Positions 17,135-26,018 of a stretch of DNA of 47,877 bases are shown one piece after another (position 1 is the first letter of the stretch; every line of letters begins with the position of its first letter). The DNA comes from Bacteroidota bacterium (lineage in GTDB: Bacteria > Bacteroidota > Bacteroidia > Chitinophagales > LD1). The DNA is taken from positions 16,909 to 64,785 of the forward strand of contig JAPLES010000044.1 of the NCBI GenBank assembly GCA_026391075.1, read 5' to 3'. The notes beneath the pieces were generated by a model. That model did no database searches. It saw only the letters and a list, made by a program, of their open reading frames with translations, and was not told the origin of the DNA. Both the position numbers and the translations under genes were made by a program.

Positions 17135-17383
17135 ATGAAAAAAGTAAAACATCTGACATTCGTGGCGGGAGTTTTCTTCTCCCTCACCTTTGCGGCATGT
17201 GGCGAGAAATTTACTCCGCTAAGTCAGGAGCAAATCAACGCACAGGTTGATTCATTATTCAATGCACAGAAGGATGCAAAATTAACTGAGTTACAAGCTG
17301 CTTGCCAAAGCGGATTGGATGCACAGGTAAACGCAGCCGTTGAAGCTAAGAAAGCTGCTGCCGCTGAAACTGCCACTAAATAA
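17135..17383 (+). CDS. small lipoprotein, Ala/Lys-rich, hypothetical
   Basis: An 82-residue predicted lipoprotein. The lipobox is LTFAAC (signal KKVKHLTFVAGVFFS), followed by a short linker (GEKFTPLSQEQI) and a helical Ala/Gln/Lys-rich segment (AQVDSLFNAQKDAKL, DAQVNAAVEAKKAAAAE). It could form a small coiled coil on the periplasmic side. It resembles the next gene in layout (VDSL motif, Cys in the helix, Ala/Glu/Lys helix), so the two are probably paralogs. I do not recognise a named family. The gap to the next gene is 27 nt. Confidence 0.65.
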   Translation: MKKVKHLTFVAGVFFSLTFAACGEKFTPLSQEQINAQVDSLFNAQKDAKLTELQAACQSGLDAQVNAAVEAKKAAAAETATK

Positions 17384-17410
17384 TTCAGAACCACTAAAAC
17401 AAAAAAGACA

Positions 17411-17830
17411 ATGAAAAAAATATTCATGACATTTTCGGCAGTTGCTACTTTTTCAGCAGCTATCGTATTAACCTCTTGCAACAATGCCGAGCAGGTTAAA
17501 AAACAAACAGAAGAACAAAACGCAAAAATTCAAAGTGCAGTTGATGAAAAACTCAATGGCTTAAATGAAGAAGTAGGCAAAGCTTGCACAGCTAGAGTTG
17601 ATTCATTAGCAACTGTTGCTTTTACAGCATGGCAGGCAGAAGAGGCAAAGGCTCATAAAGGAAAGAAACCAACTCCTAAGCCAGCTCCAAAACCTAAAGA
17701 CAAACCTAAAGCTGAAGTTCCAAAGAAAGGCGATAACAAAGTGATAGGCACTAAGGATGATGCAAACAATGGCAAAATCGTTGGAACTAAGGGAGATGGA
17801 AAAACAGACAAGATTGTAGGAACTAAATAA
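17411..17830 (+). CDS. lipoprotein with Lys/Pro-rich linker and VIGTK-type repeat tail
   Basis: A 139-residue predicted lipoprotein. Signal and lipobox are MKKIFMTFSAVATFSAAIVLTSC. Next comes a helical region (EQVKKQTEEQNAKIQSAVDE, then VDSLATVAFTAWQAEEAK), and a Lys/Pro-rich linker (KGKKPTPKPAPKPKDKPKAE) that could span peptidoglycan or bind it electrostatically. The tail (residues 110-139) consists of two and a half 12-residue repeats: KVIGTKDDANNG, KIVGTKGDGKTD, KIVGTK. No known family is recognised. It forms a two-gene unit with the preceding paralog. Confidence 0.65.
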   Translation: MKKIFMTFSAVATFSAAIVLTSCNNAEQVKKQTEEQNAKIQSAVDEKLNGLNEEVGKACTARVDSLATVAFTAWQAEEAKAHKGKKPTPKPAPKPKDKPKAEVPKKGDNKVIGTKDDANNGKIVGTKGDGKTDKIVGTK

Positions 17831-17851
17831 GTCCATCTCTATCTATAAAAT

Positions 17852-17885
17852 AAAAATGGGCACCCGAAAGGATGCCCATTTTTTA
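17852..17885. terminator. bidirectional intrinsic terminator
   Basis: A perfect 11-bp stem (AAAAATGGGCA at 17852-17862, TGCCCATTTTT at 17873-17883) with A/T tracts on both sides lies between two convergent lipoprotein genes and can stop transcription from either. Confidence 0.8.
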
Positions 17886-17903
17886 TTTTGTAAAAGCACG
17901 AAA

Positions 17904-18377
17904 TTAAATCTTAGTCCATCTTTCAGTGCAAGAACCAGAAAGTCCACCGGTAACATTATAGCTATAAGTTACGCTGATAGTTGTTGTAGTTCCGGAAACT
18001 GTTACAGTTCCGGTTCCAGACATAGTAGCACCGCAAACTACTTGATAAGGAATAGTGATAGTGGTTCCATCAATAGTAGCGTTAAGGTCAATAGTACCTG
18101 AACCGCAAACTAAGTGACCTACGTTTGTAAGAAGAACTGAACTGATATCAGAAGCCGGAACAATTGTAGAATGCCATGAAGTAGTTAAAGAACCAGCACA
18201 TGAATTGTTATCTACGTTATAAGTAGCCGTTGAGCCGCTGTTAAGAAGCTTTCCGCGAACCTGAGTTTTGCAATCGCTTCCTTCGTATCCTTTGTCGCAA
18301 GTTTTAGTACAAGAAGATACAGTTACCATAGCTGCTAATACAGCAACCCCTAAGAATCCTTTGAAAATTTTGTTCAT
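17904..18377 (-). CDS. lipoprotein with EGF-like C-terminal half motif, hypothetical
   Basis: A 157-residue predicted lipoprotein. Lipobox VTVSSC ends the signal (KIFKGFLGVAVLAAM). Directly after comes TKTCDKGYEGSDCKTQVRGK, which resembles the second half of an EGF module (C-x2-GYEG-x2-C). The rest is Thr/Ser/Gly-rich and probably beta-structured (SGTGTVTVSGTTTTISVTYSYN), ending with WTKI. It is a paralog of the gene at 18461-18910: same cysteine motif, VR-x-K, length, beta-rich body and a W-T-K end. The function is unknown. Confidence 0.7.
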   Translation of the reverse strand: MNKIFKGFLGVAVLAAMVTVSSCTKTCDKGYEGSDCKTQVRGKLLNSGSTATYNVDNNSCAGSLTTSWHSTIVPASDISSVLLTNVGHLVCGSGTIDLNATIDGTTITIPYQVVCGATMSGTGTVTVSGTTTTISVTYSYNVTGGLSGSCTERWTKI

Positions 18378-18410
18378 AATGATTTTGTTTTAGTTAAAAA
18401 TTTAGTGGGG

Positions 18411-18418
18411 CAAATGTA
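18411..18418 (-). promoter_or_regulatory. -7 element TACATTTG of an EGF-like lipoprotein gene
   Basis: An exact TAnnTTTG match on the minus strand 33 nt upstream of the ATG. The flanking sequence (AACTTTTTACATTTGCC) is closely similar to that of the paralog's promoter at 18932-18939. Confidence 0.55.
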
Positions 18419-18460
18419 AAAAGTTCATGAAAACACACAAGCGAAGTTTACGTTAAGTAA

Positions 18461-18910
18461 TTATTGTTTTGTCCACACTCCCGTGTAGTTTATAATTACT
18501 TCGGGGCTATCAGTTTTATTGGTGAGTGTGTAATTCCAATTGATGGTTTTGCTATCGCTGCTTATGGTTCCTGTTCCTACTGCATATATTTTACCGGTAT
18601 CTATTTTTTGGTCGGTAGGAAAAATTGAAATTGAATTTGCTGTTGCTGTGCCTTTCACCGTTTTAAAATACCTGTTGCCCGAAAAGTTTTTGGAAATGAG
18701 CACATCTGTAATTTCGCTCGTGCCTGAAGTTATGGTATCGGTATATATAAATGTTGCAGAACCATCTGAATCATTAGCGTTCCAAATGCCCATAAATTTA
18801 TCGCGCACAGGCACATCGCATCGTTTGCCTTCATAACCGTTATCGCAGGGTGTGCGACAGGAGGATAAAATAAAGACCAAAAAAAATATCAATAGAAGAT
18901 TTCGTTTCAT
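18461..18910 (-). CDS. lipoprotein with EGF-like C-terminal half motif, paralog
   Basis: A 149-residue predicted lipoprotein: MKRNLLLIFFLVFILSSC signal and lipobox, then RTPCDNGYEGKRCDVPVRDK, the same EGF-like half motif as its neighbour. The body is a probable beta domain (GIWNANDSDGSATFIYTD, GTGTISSDSKTINWNYTL) ending GVWTKQ. The layout (KFMGIWN followed by strands) recalls small lipocalin-like Bacteroidota lipoproteins. The frame extends to a TTG at 18934, but that base triplet is part of the -7 element, so the ATG at 18910 is preferred. It was probably duplicated together with its promoter. Confidence 0.7.
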   Translation of the reverse strand: MKRNLLLIFFLVFILSSCRTPCDNGYEGKRCDVPVRDKFMGIWNANDSDGSATFIYTDTITSGTSEITDVLISKNFSGNRYFKTVKGTATANSISIFPTDQKIDTGKIYAVGTGTISSDSKTINWNYTLTNKTDSPEVIINYTGVWTKQ

Positions 18911-18931
18911 GTTTTGAGTAATGTGGTGAGG

Positions 18932-18939
18932 CAAATCTA
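18932..18939 (-). promoter_or_regulatory. -7 element TAGATTTG of the second EGF-like lipoprotein gene
   Basis: An exact TAnnTTTG match 21 nt upstream of the ATG at 18910. The surrounding AAACTTTTTAGATTTGCC closely matches the promoter of the paralog, which supports joint duplication. Confidence 0.55.
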
Positions 18940-18986
18940 AAAAGTTTACGACATGATGAAACTGATTGAACTTTGATACAGCTTCT

Positions 18987-18994
18987 TAATTTTG
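18987..18994 (+). promoter_or_regulatory. -7 element TAATTTTG of the SUI1-type gene
   Basis: An exact TAnnTTTG match 21 nt before the ATG at 19016, with a TTG (18966-18968) 18 nt upstream that could be the -33 element. Confidence 0.5.
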
Positions 18995-19015
18995 TCAAAT
19001 CATAAATCTCTTTGA

Positions 19016-19354
19016 ATGAGCAAGAACAAAGACTTTAAAAACCGCATTGTATTTTCTACCAATCCCGATTTTAAAGAAGAGGAAGAAACCAATGAACAGG
19101 AAACTGTTGTGCCCGGGCAACAAACCCTTTACATTTCTTTAGAAAGATTGAAAGGCGGCAAGGTGGCAACTGTTATTGAAAATTTCATTGGCAATGAAAC
19201 TGATTTAGAAACTCTTGGCAAAACTTTGAAAAGCAAATGCGGAGTAGGTGGAACGGTAAAAGACGGAATCATTCTGCTGCAAGGCGAACACCGCGATAAA
19301 GTAATTCAACTTCTTTCGGCACAGGGATATAAGACAAAGAAGAAGGGCGGGTAA
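19016..19354 (+). CDS. SUI1/YciH-type translation initiation factor family protein
   Basis: A 112-residue protein with a charged, disordered N-terminus (about 1-35) and a SUI1 (eIF1-like) domain. Its core motifs are LKGGKVATVIENFIG, DLETLGKTLKSKCGVGGTVKDG and ILLQGEHRDKVIQLLSAQGYKTKKKGG. In eukaryotes and archaea this fold checks start-codon choice on the small ribosomal subunit; the bacterial version (YciH) is thought to have a related but minor role. All core motifs are intact. It is a single-gene unit. A repeat of the TGTCATCCTGAA type follows its stop. Confidence 0.88.
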   Translation: MSKNKDFKNRIVFSTNPDFKEEEETNEQETVVPGQQTLYISLERLKGGKVATVIENFIGNETDLETLGKTLKSKCGVGGTVKDGIILLQGEHRDKVIQLLSAQGYKTKKKGG

Positions 19355-19370
19355 TAAATCAAATACAAGT

Positions 19371-19405
19371 TCCTTCACTACGCGAAGCCTACGTTCAGGA
19401 TGACA
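19371..19405 (-). repeat. dispersed REP-like repeat, variant form
   Basis: On the minus strand this reads TGTCATCCTGAACGTAGGCT, then TCGCGTAGTGAAGGA. It shares the TGTCATCCTGA start and GAAGGA end with the units at 4601 and 47536 but has a different middle. It lies between the stops of two convergent genes. Confidence 0.6.
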
Positions 19406-19416
19406 TTATTAAGAAA

Positions 19417-20592
19417 CTATAGTTTCTCAATTACTACAGCACTTGCTCCTCCTCCTCCGTTGCAAATTCCTGCACAACCGTATTTACCGTTTTTGTTTTT
19501 CAAGACAGAAATTAATGTGCAGATAATACGCGCACCACTTGCACCTACAGGGTGACCAAGCGCAACTGCACCTCCAAACACATTTACCTTCGAAGGGTCG
19601 AGTGAAAGCAATTTTGTATTTGCCATAGTTACATTGCTGAATGCTTCATTGATTTCGAAGTAATCGATGTTCTTAATTTCTAAACCTGCTTTAGCAGCAG
19701 CTTTAGGCATGGCTATAGATGGCGATGTAGTAAAATCATCAGGTGCCTGTTCAGCATCGGCATAACCAAGAAATTTTGCGATAGGTTTTAAACCAAGCTC
19801 TTTCACTTTTTTGCCGCTCATTAGAACAACTGCTGCTGCGCCATCATTAATTTTTGATGCATTGACAGCCGTTACTGTTCCGTCTTTTCCAAACGCAGGT
19901 TTCAACGTAGCTACTTTATCGGCACGTAATTTTTTATACTCTTCATCTTCTTTTACAAAAGTTGAATCACCACGTCCTGCAATTTCCACATCAAATAATT
20001 CATCGGCAAAAGAGTTGTTCTTGTATGCTTCTGTAGCTCTGCGATAACTTTCCAAAGCGAAAGCATCTTGTTCTTCGCGGCTGAAATCAAATTTCTTAGC
20101 ACAACGGTCACCACTAGCTCCCATCATTTCTTTGCTGTAAGGGTCTTGCAGAGCATCGCGAACAATGGCATCGGCTAATTCTCCATTTCCGTATCTGTAA
20201 CCTCCTCGCCCGTTGGCAATCAGGTAGGGTGCATTGGTCATGCTTTCCATTCCGCCAGCTACTATTATATCTTTATCGCCCAGCATAATACTTTGCGCTC
20301 CAAGAATAATTGCTTTCATACCACTTGCACAAACTTTGTTTACGGTAGTAACTGTTGCACCCATATGCACCCCTGCAGCTATTGCCGCTTGGCGTGCCGG
20401 TGCCTGACCGGTATTTGCCTGAATTACATTTCCCATAATTACTTCTTCTACATCGTTGCCGGTAATGCCTGCGCGCTCGATAGCTTTCTTAATAGTTTGC
20501 GCACCTAATTGCACAGCAGTCAACTGCGATAAAACACCACTTAAACTTCCAATAGGTGTGCGGGCCATACTTACAATATATACTTCGTTCAT
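19417..20592 (-). CDS. acetyl-CoA C-acyltransferase (thiolase)
   Basis: A 391-residue thiolase that condenses two acetyl-CoA or cleaves 3-ketoacyl-CoA in beta-oxidation. The catalytic residues are present: nucleophile C88 in NKVCASGMKAI, H347 in ALGHPVGASGAR, and C377 in CAGICNGGGGAS; NEAFSNVTMA is the family NEAF motif. The length and the N-terminus (EVYIVSMARTPIGSLSG) fit the biosynthetic acetyl-CoA acetyltransferase (AtoB/ThlA) group better than FadA, but the direction in vivo is not certain. No beta-oxidation partner is adjacent. A glutaryl-CoA dehydrogenase lies 15 kb away. Confidence 0.92.
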   Translation of the reverse strand: MNEVYIVSMARTPIGSLSGVLSQLTAVQLGAQTIKKAIERAGITGNDVEEVIMGNVIQANTGQAPARQAAIAAGVHMGATVTTVNKVCASGMKAIILGAQSIMLGDKDIIVAGGMESMTNAPYLIANGRGGYRYGNGELADAIVRDALQDPYSKEMMGASGDRCAKKFDFSREEQDAFALESYRRATEAYKNNSFADELFDVEIAGRGDSTFVKEDEEYKKLRADKVATLKPAFGKDGTVTAVNASKINDGAAAVVLMSGKKVKELGLKPIAKFLGYADAEQAPDDFTTSPSIAMPKAAAKAGLEIKNIDYFEINEAFSNVTMANTKLLSLDPSKVNVFGGAVALGHPVGASGARIICTLISVLKNKNGKYGCAGICNGGGGASAVVIEKL

Positions 20593-20624
20593 AGTTTTGA
20601 ATTTTGTGTTTTTGAAATGCGCGC

Positions 20625-20632
20625 CAAAAGTA
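20625..20632 (-). promoter_or_regulatory. -7 element TACTTTTG of the thiolase gene
   Basis: An exact TAnnTTTG match followed by GCGCGC, 32 nt upstream of the ATG. Further upstream (20655-20694) is a TAGA/TCTA-rich short-period tract typical of Bacteroidota intergenic DNA. Confidence 0.55.
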
Positions 20633-20710
20633 GAAAAACAGATGAGAGTTGGAAGATAGACATTAGACGTTAGATTGTAGATAATAGATAACAGCCATGG
20701 AAGTTTGAAA

Positions 20711-20746
20711 AAAAAAGCCCTGTTTCTTTTTCAGAAACAAGGCTTT
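20711..20746 (-). terminator. intrinsic terminator of the PKD/T9SS gene
   Basis: A 6 + 7 bp stem with one 1x1 mismatch (20714-20727 with 20733-20746), followed on the minus strand by a run of nine T residues or more. It ends the minus-strand gene whose stop is at 20779. Confidence 0.8.
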
Positions 20747-20778
20747 GCTTTTGGCAACTAATATGAGTTCGAGAAAAT

Positions 20779-23700
20779 TTATTCTACAACCAATTTTCCT
20801 TTAGCCGAAAGTTTATTGCTCTGTATTACTTGATACGTGTAAACACCCGAAGCCAAATTGCTTCTGTCGAAAATCATTGTATTTGAATTGGCAATTTCTT
20901 CGCGAACTAATCTTCCTGTCATATCTGTAACACGAAGTTTAAATCCTGCGGCTTTTGTATCGCTCAATTTAAATACAGCTGTTTGGCTCATAGGGTTTGG
21001 AGCTACAACAATAGTTGCTGTTGAAACTACTTCGTCAATTCCGGTAACATCAATTAAAGTTACTGCGGCATCATTGGTAATAACGGCTGCATTGTAATCG
21101 AAGTAGATAGCAGCGTCATCTGAAATTACATGACCCGGAACTAAACCATTGATAGCGTTCACCGCAAATTTTACCCAACCGTGACTGTTCGCTTCATCGC
21201 TAGTTGCATCAGCAAGCAAGATGGAATTGAATTTGAAATTGATTTCGTTTCCTGTGCGTGTAGCTGTCATATTATGACTTGCGCCAAGTAATTCGAAACT
21301 ACTTGCATCAATATCGTTGCTTAGCATATCTATTACCACCACATTTACAGCTGGCGAATTTCCGGTGTTTTGGAAATTGATTACATACTCAATTCGTTGA
21401 TTTGAATTCAAGCTCGATACTTCTTGATAGTTAGGATCTGCATCGTGATTGGTAACGTAAGCCAGTTTGTTGTTAGGATCCCAACTTGCAGTAGCATCTT
21501 GGTGAATAGTATCAACGTTGTTACTCATGTCAATATCGTTACAGCCTGAGGTAAGCACATTCGCAAGGGTAAAAATGAACTGACCAATTGGTGTGTTAGG
21601 GCTTGCATCAAAATCAACCCAGTAGTATTCGCAATCACCAGGAAGCATATTATTGATTGCCCAAGTTACTGTGTGTGTAGAAGAGTTTTGTGAAGTTTGA
21701 ACAGGAGAAGCACTGCTGAAAGTTAAGTGTGAATCATAAAACATATTCACCGTACCGCTGGTAATATTTCCACCAATATTGCAAACCTGAATATCGTACC
21801 AAGCAGGGAAACCGGCTGTAACGGTGGTGTGCGGAGTAATTGAAATCATGAGGTTGCAAGAACCCGGCTGTGTGTAAACTCCGAAATCGTTATGATTATA
21901 AGTGGTTCCGGTGGCAGTAGCTGCAACCGTAATAATAGTTGGAGTAATTACACCGCTATAAATATTTGACTGAACCGTAATGGTATAAGTTCCTGCAGGC
22001 ACAAGCACACAATAGTTACCATCCTGATCGGTGTAACCGGTATAGGTAGCTCCACCGCCAGTAATTAAGACAACCACATTTCCAATTCCGGTTTCGGTAG
22101 AATCATAATGATGATTGTTATTAGCATCGAAATAAACAGTTCCACAAATGGTGGTTGACTGGTTTTGTAAACCAAAATCAAATCCGCAATGTGTGCCACC
22201 ACCGTGTATATAAATGTTTTGATACACCGCACAATTATTACCGTTATTAGGTGAACCCATTGGAATGGTAAACGAATAGCCCGATGGCGAGCAATAGTAA
22301 ATATTGTATGTGCCGGTAGGAACGCAAACAGAATAATGGCCAAAACTATCCACATAGGTTTGTCCTCCCCCACTTACATAAATGCTTCCCCCACTATACG
22401 CATGCTCACCACCATCAAGCACACCATTACCGTTGGTATCTTCAAATACAATTCCGCAAATAGTATCGGTACAATTTCCACCGCCCACCTGAACGTAATG
22501 GCAGTAAGTAGCTGAACATTGGAAGTTATCGTAAACCGTAACACAATAAGTTCCTGACACAGTAACCGTAAGAATATTTGAGGTAGAAGCACCGTTGCTC
22601 CAGTAGTAACTAAGTGGCGCAACACCACCTGAAGCATACGCTGTGAGAATGGAATAGAAGCCTGAATTGTTTTCAGTAATTGTGGCTACCATATTGCAAC
22701 CACTTTGTGTTGGTACTGAATCGCAAGTAGTGGCAGTGCATCCGTTTACATCGGTAACGGTTACGCAATAAACTCCGCTATTAATTACAGGAATACTATT
22801 GGTGGTAGAACCATTCGACCAAGCACTATAATAATTTGCGCCTGGTGTTCCATTCACAATATTTGCTGTGGCATACCATCCACCGTTAGGATTTACTTGT
22901 GAAGAAATGGTTACACCAAAACCACTGCAAGGACTACCAGCATTAGCTTGAATATTGTGACAAGAAGTATCGGCACAATTAGTACCTGCTATGTGTACAA
23001 TCAAACAAACCGTGTACAAACCAGCATTTGCATAATAATGTGTAGGTGATTCTTGCGAAGATGTTTGGCCATCACCAAAACTCCAACCGTAAACCGCACT
23101 ACTATCGGCATTGGCACTATAAAATTGCACCCCGTTATTCTGCACATAAGTTTGAGTAAACTGTGCGCTCAATCCAGAACAAGGATTAGAGTTGCTTACA
23201 TAAACAGTTTGGCATGTAGAATCGCAGAAGTGCGAATTGCTTACAGCATATACATATAAGCAGAACGTGTGAAGTCCATTACTAACGTTTGGAATAGTGA
23301 GAACAGTATTCGAGTTTGCTTGTGCAACAATTAAACCATCCATCCACCATTCATACATAGCATTTGCGGGAGCATTTGTGCTGGTGCTTTGAAGTACTAC
23401 TACTCCACTTCCATTAGATGTTTCAGTGAAACTTGCCTGCACATTTCCGCAAATATTTCCAACCGTAATAGTTTGACAAGTCGAATCACAAAGTGTATTT
23501 GCATTAGCATAAACATAAAGACAGACCGTGTGTGTTCCGGGAGTTACACTGGAAATAGAATAGGCAGTGTTTGGATTTGGATTAGTTACCGCCTGACCAT
23601 CGAGCGACCATTGATATAAAGTGTTTCCGTTAGTTCCTGACTACATTTCCATTGGTAGTTGCATTGAATGCGGCACTTAGTGATCCGCAAATACCTGAGG

Positions 23701-24274
23701 TAATTCCAATTTGGTTGCAAACAGTTTTGCTGCATCCATTAGCATCGGTAGCAGTAACACAAACCGTATAAACACCCGGAATGTTATAGGTGTGCGTTGG
23801 ACCTGCTCCTGTACCTGATGAGCCATCACCAAAATTCCAGGTGTAGGTTATAGGTGTATAAGTAGAAGTAAATGCAGATGTAAAAGATACCAGTCCAAGT
23901 GCCCCCGCTGCATAGGTAAAATTGCCGGTTATGCTAGTACATGAAACAGTGATTACTTTACAAAAAGTGTCGGAGCATGCAACTCCGTTACTATAGGCTG
24001 ATACCACTTCGCAAACAGTATAAACACCATTATTTGAATAATGATGTTGTGGTGACTGCAGTGTAGAAGTTGTACCATCACCAAAATCCCAATGCCAACT
24101 AACAATTTGCCAGTTGGGTTGCAATTGTGTGGTGTCGTGAAAAGTAAATGTTTGATTTGGATTAGTGGTCTCATAAAAATAGACCTGACTAATACCGCAA
24201 AGAAATTGTGCATTACTCCAATAAGAGCAACACACCAGAGCAATAAGCAGCGAAAGTGTTTTTAGCGTTTTCAT
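20779..24274 (-). pseudogene. large PKD/SdrD-B-repeat T9SS surface protein, split by a frameshift
   Basis: The 5' part (24274-23630) has a signal peptide (MKTLKTLSLLIALVCCSYWS) and two PKD modules (WHWDFGDGTTS, YTWNFGDGSSG), then stops at a TAA. Another frame opens at 23640 with no proper start codon and continues the same Ig-like module without loss: LYQWSLDGQAVTN, then a second copy YEWWMDGLIVAQAN. After that come another PKD (YGWSFGDGQTS), two WSNGxS/T gliding-type repeats, two SdrD_B-like modules (CGIVFEDTNGNGVLDGGEH; CGTVYFDANNNHHYDS), a DUF11-like stretch, a WDPNNK domain and a T9SS type A tail (VVAPNPMSQTAVFKL to GKLVVE). Total span is about 1165 codons plus one base: one extra or two missing bases between about 23645 and 23632. 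Either a true mutation or an assembly error is possible. If intact, it would be a large adhesin-like surface protein. Confidence 0.8.
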
Positions 24275-24398
24275 AGTTAATGTGGTTTTGGTTTTTAAAA
24301 TTTTAAAGCTTGTTCGTTTCTTTCTAATTGATACGCAAATATGCATGGTGGTTGTGTGCAAACCAAATTTATATAGTTGGTTTCTTACCAGTTCAGTT

Positions 24399-25871
24399 TT
24401 AAACTGGTTGCAAGCCAACTTTAGGTGCTAACCAAGCACGATAACGCAACACTTCTCCGTCTTCTACCGATTCTTTCACTTTAGCTGAAACAAATTTTGT
24501 AATGTTTGAAATCAATTTTTTATTGTCTATAAGTTTGGGTGACTTCATTAAATCGGGAATTAATTTCAAAATAAAACCTTCGCGTTTAAAATCATCGGTA
24601 GTCAGTTGCTCTTTGAACTGTTTTCTTACCTGCCCAACACGTTTTAAAGTAGTGTCTTCATCACCGCTTTCGCATTGCATAATACATTCGGCTACCGAAA
24701 TTTTGAATTTGAATGAAGCATCTGTTTTGCGGTAATGGTCGTTGCCGTAAAGTTTTACCAGGCTTCGAATAGCCTCATTTGTTTTGCGTTGAAAGAACAG
24801 CAGGTTGGCGCGATTGAGGTAAATAAAAAATTCGTAGTAACTGTTTTTCATTCCTTTCATTTCACGTTCGGCTTCATCTAAAGCTTTCAAGCCGCGGGCT
24901 AAATCTATTTGCGCATAGTTAATTACGAGCGAATTATAATAGAAGAATAAATATTTGTTGTAAAGAAGATTGTTGAACGCGCTCAACTCCTCACCTAATG
25001 TTTCGGCATAATCTAAACTCTCGCGAAACTTTCTGTTTTTAAATGTGGAGTTGATGATGTAAATCAACATTTGAATTCTTGTTTCGTGATTTGATTTATC
25101 GAACCATTTTTCTTCTACAAACTGTTGATACGTACTCAACGAAAATTTTTCTAACTCAGGAAAGTTGTGGTTTTGAATAAGCAGTTGACTAAGCGCGCGA
25201 AAGACGCGTGTTTGAAAAGTCTTGCTGTGCTTAATCGAATCGTCTTCCGAAAATTCTTTAATCGTATTGTCTAGCAGTTTAAGTAAACCCACATCGCGCT
25301 TGCCATAATTTTGAGAAAGTTTTAAACGATACGTTACAGCCGCGAGTACCTGGTCGGTCTCGCGAATGCGATTTAACTTCACTACATTTTCTTTTCTCTT
25401 CTGTATGTAAACTTCCGGATTGATGTCGGGCAAATCAGCAGAGATGCGCACAAAACTAGCATACACCATATCGAGTATTTCAAAGTTCTCCGTTTGCTGC
25501 GCGCGCTTCTCCGCCTTCTTTAAAAAATAAATACCAATCTCTGATTGGTTGCGGGAAATAAAAATGTTGTAGAGCGATAAAAACAAAAACAAATTATTCG
25601 ACTCATGTTTGCCAAAATGTAGCAGTGCTAAATTATAACCCAGGTCTTCCTGCAAGCGATGCTTTAATTTGTAGAACGAATTTTTGTCAGTTTTGTCATA
25701 CAGTTTTTTGAAAACAAATTGCTCATCATATTTATCTGCCGACTTTCGTATGTAATCGAAGAGCACAATGTCTTTTCTTGATTCAGATGAATTAGTGCTA
25801 TTGAGCCACAACTTAAAATGGCGCACTTCTTCTTTATTCATTACTGCAATCATGTTGTTGAGTATATCCAT
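24399..25871 (-). CDS. helical-repeat (TPR-like) protein of unknown function
   Basis: A 490-residue protein with no signal peptide or membrane segment, made almost entirely of predicted amphipathic helices. It begins MDILNNMIAVMNKEEVRHFKLW, then has KNSFYKLKHRLQEDLGYNL and many TPR-like helix pairs (FLSLYNIFISRNQSEIGIYF, YLNRANLLFFQRKTNEAIRS). It looks like a conserved Bacteroidota protein of unknown role. A scaffold or regulator function is only suggested by the fold. It lies 124 nt upstream of the PKD gene on the same strand. The DNA before its ATG is a short-period A/T tract (about 25874-25906). Confidence 0.6.
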   Translation of the reverse strand: MDILNNMIAVMNKEEVRHFKLWLNSTNSSESRKDIVLFDYIRKSADKYDEQFVFKKLYDKTDKNSFYKLKHRLQEDLGYNLALLHFGKHESNNLFLFLSLYNIFISRNQSEIGIYFLKKAEKRAQQTENFEILDMVYASFVRISADLPDINPEVYIQKRKENVVKLNRIRETDQVLAAVTYRLKLSQNYGKRDVGLLKLLDNTIKEFSEDDSIKHSKTFQTRVFRALSQLLIQNHNFPELEKFSLSTYQQFVEEKWFDKSNHETRIQMLIYIINSTFKNRKFRESLDYAETLGEELSAFNNLLYNKYLFFYYNSLVINYAQIDLARGLKALDEAEREMKGMKNSYYEFFIYLNRANLLFFQRKTNEAIRSLVKLYGNDHYRKTDASFKFKISVAECIMQCESGDEDTTLKRVGQVRKQFKEQLTTDDFKREGFILKLIPDLMKSPKLIDNKKLISNITKFVSAKVKESVEDGEVLRYRAWLAPKVGLQPV

Positions 25872-26018
25872 TAGAAGTGAATAGTTAATAGTGAATGATG
25901 AGTAGTTAAAGACAATTCAAATGTACTCGGGTTCGCTATTAGTTGCTAGTCGATAAATCATTTTTGAACAGGTAAGAAACGAAGATAAATAATTAACACG
26001 GTTGCAACGAAGAGTTTA

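Noticed and set aside
23628-23650. Programmed ribosomal frameshifting in the PKD protein
   Set aside because: No slippery heptamer or downstream stimulatory hairpin is visible at the junction; a mutation or sequence error is simpler.
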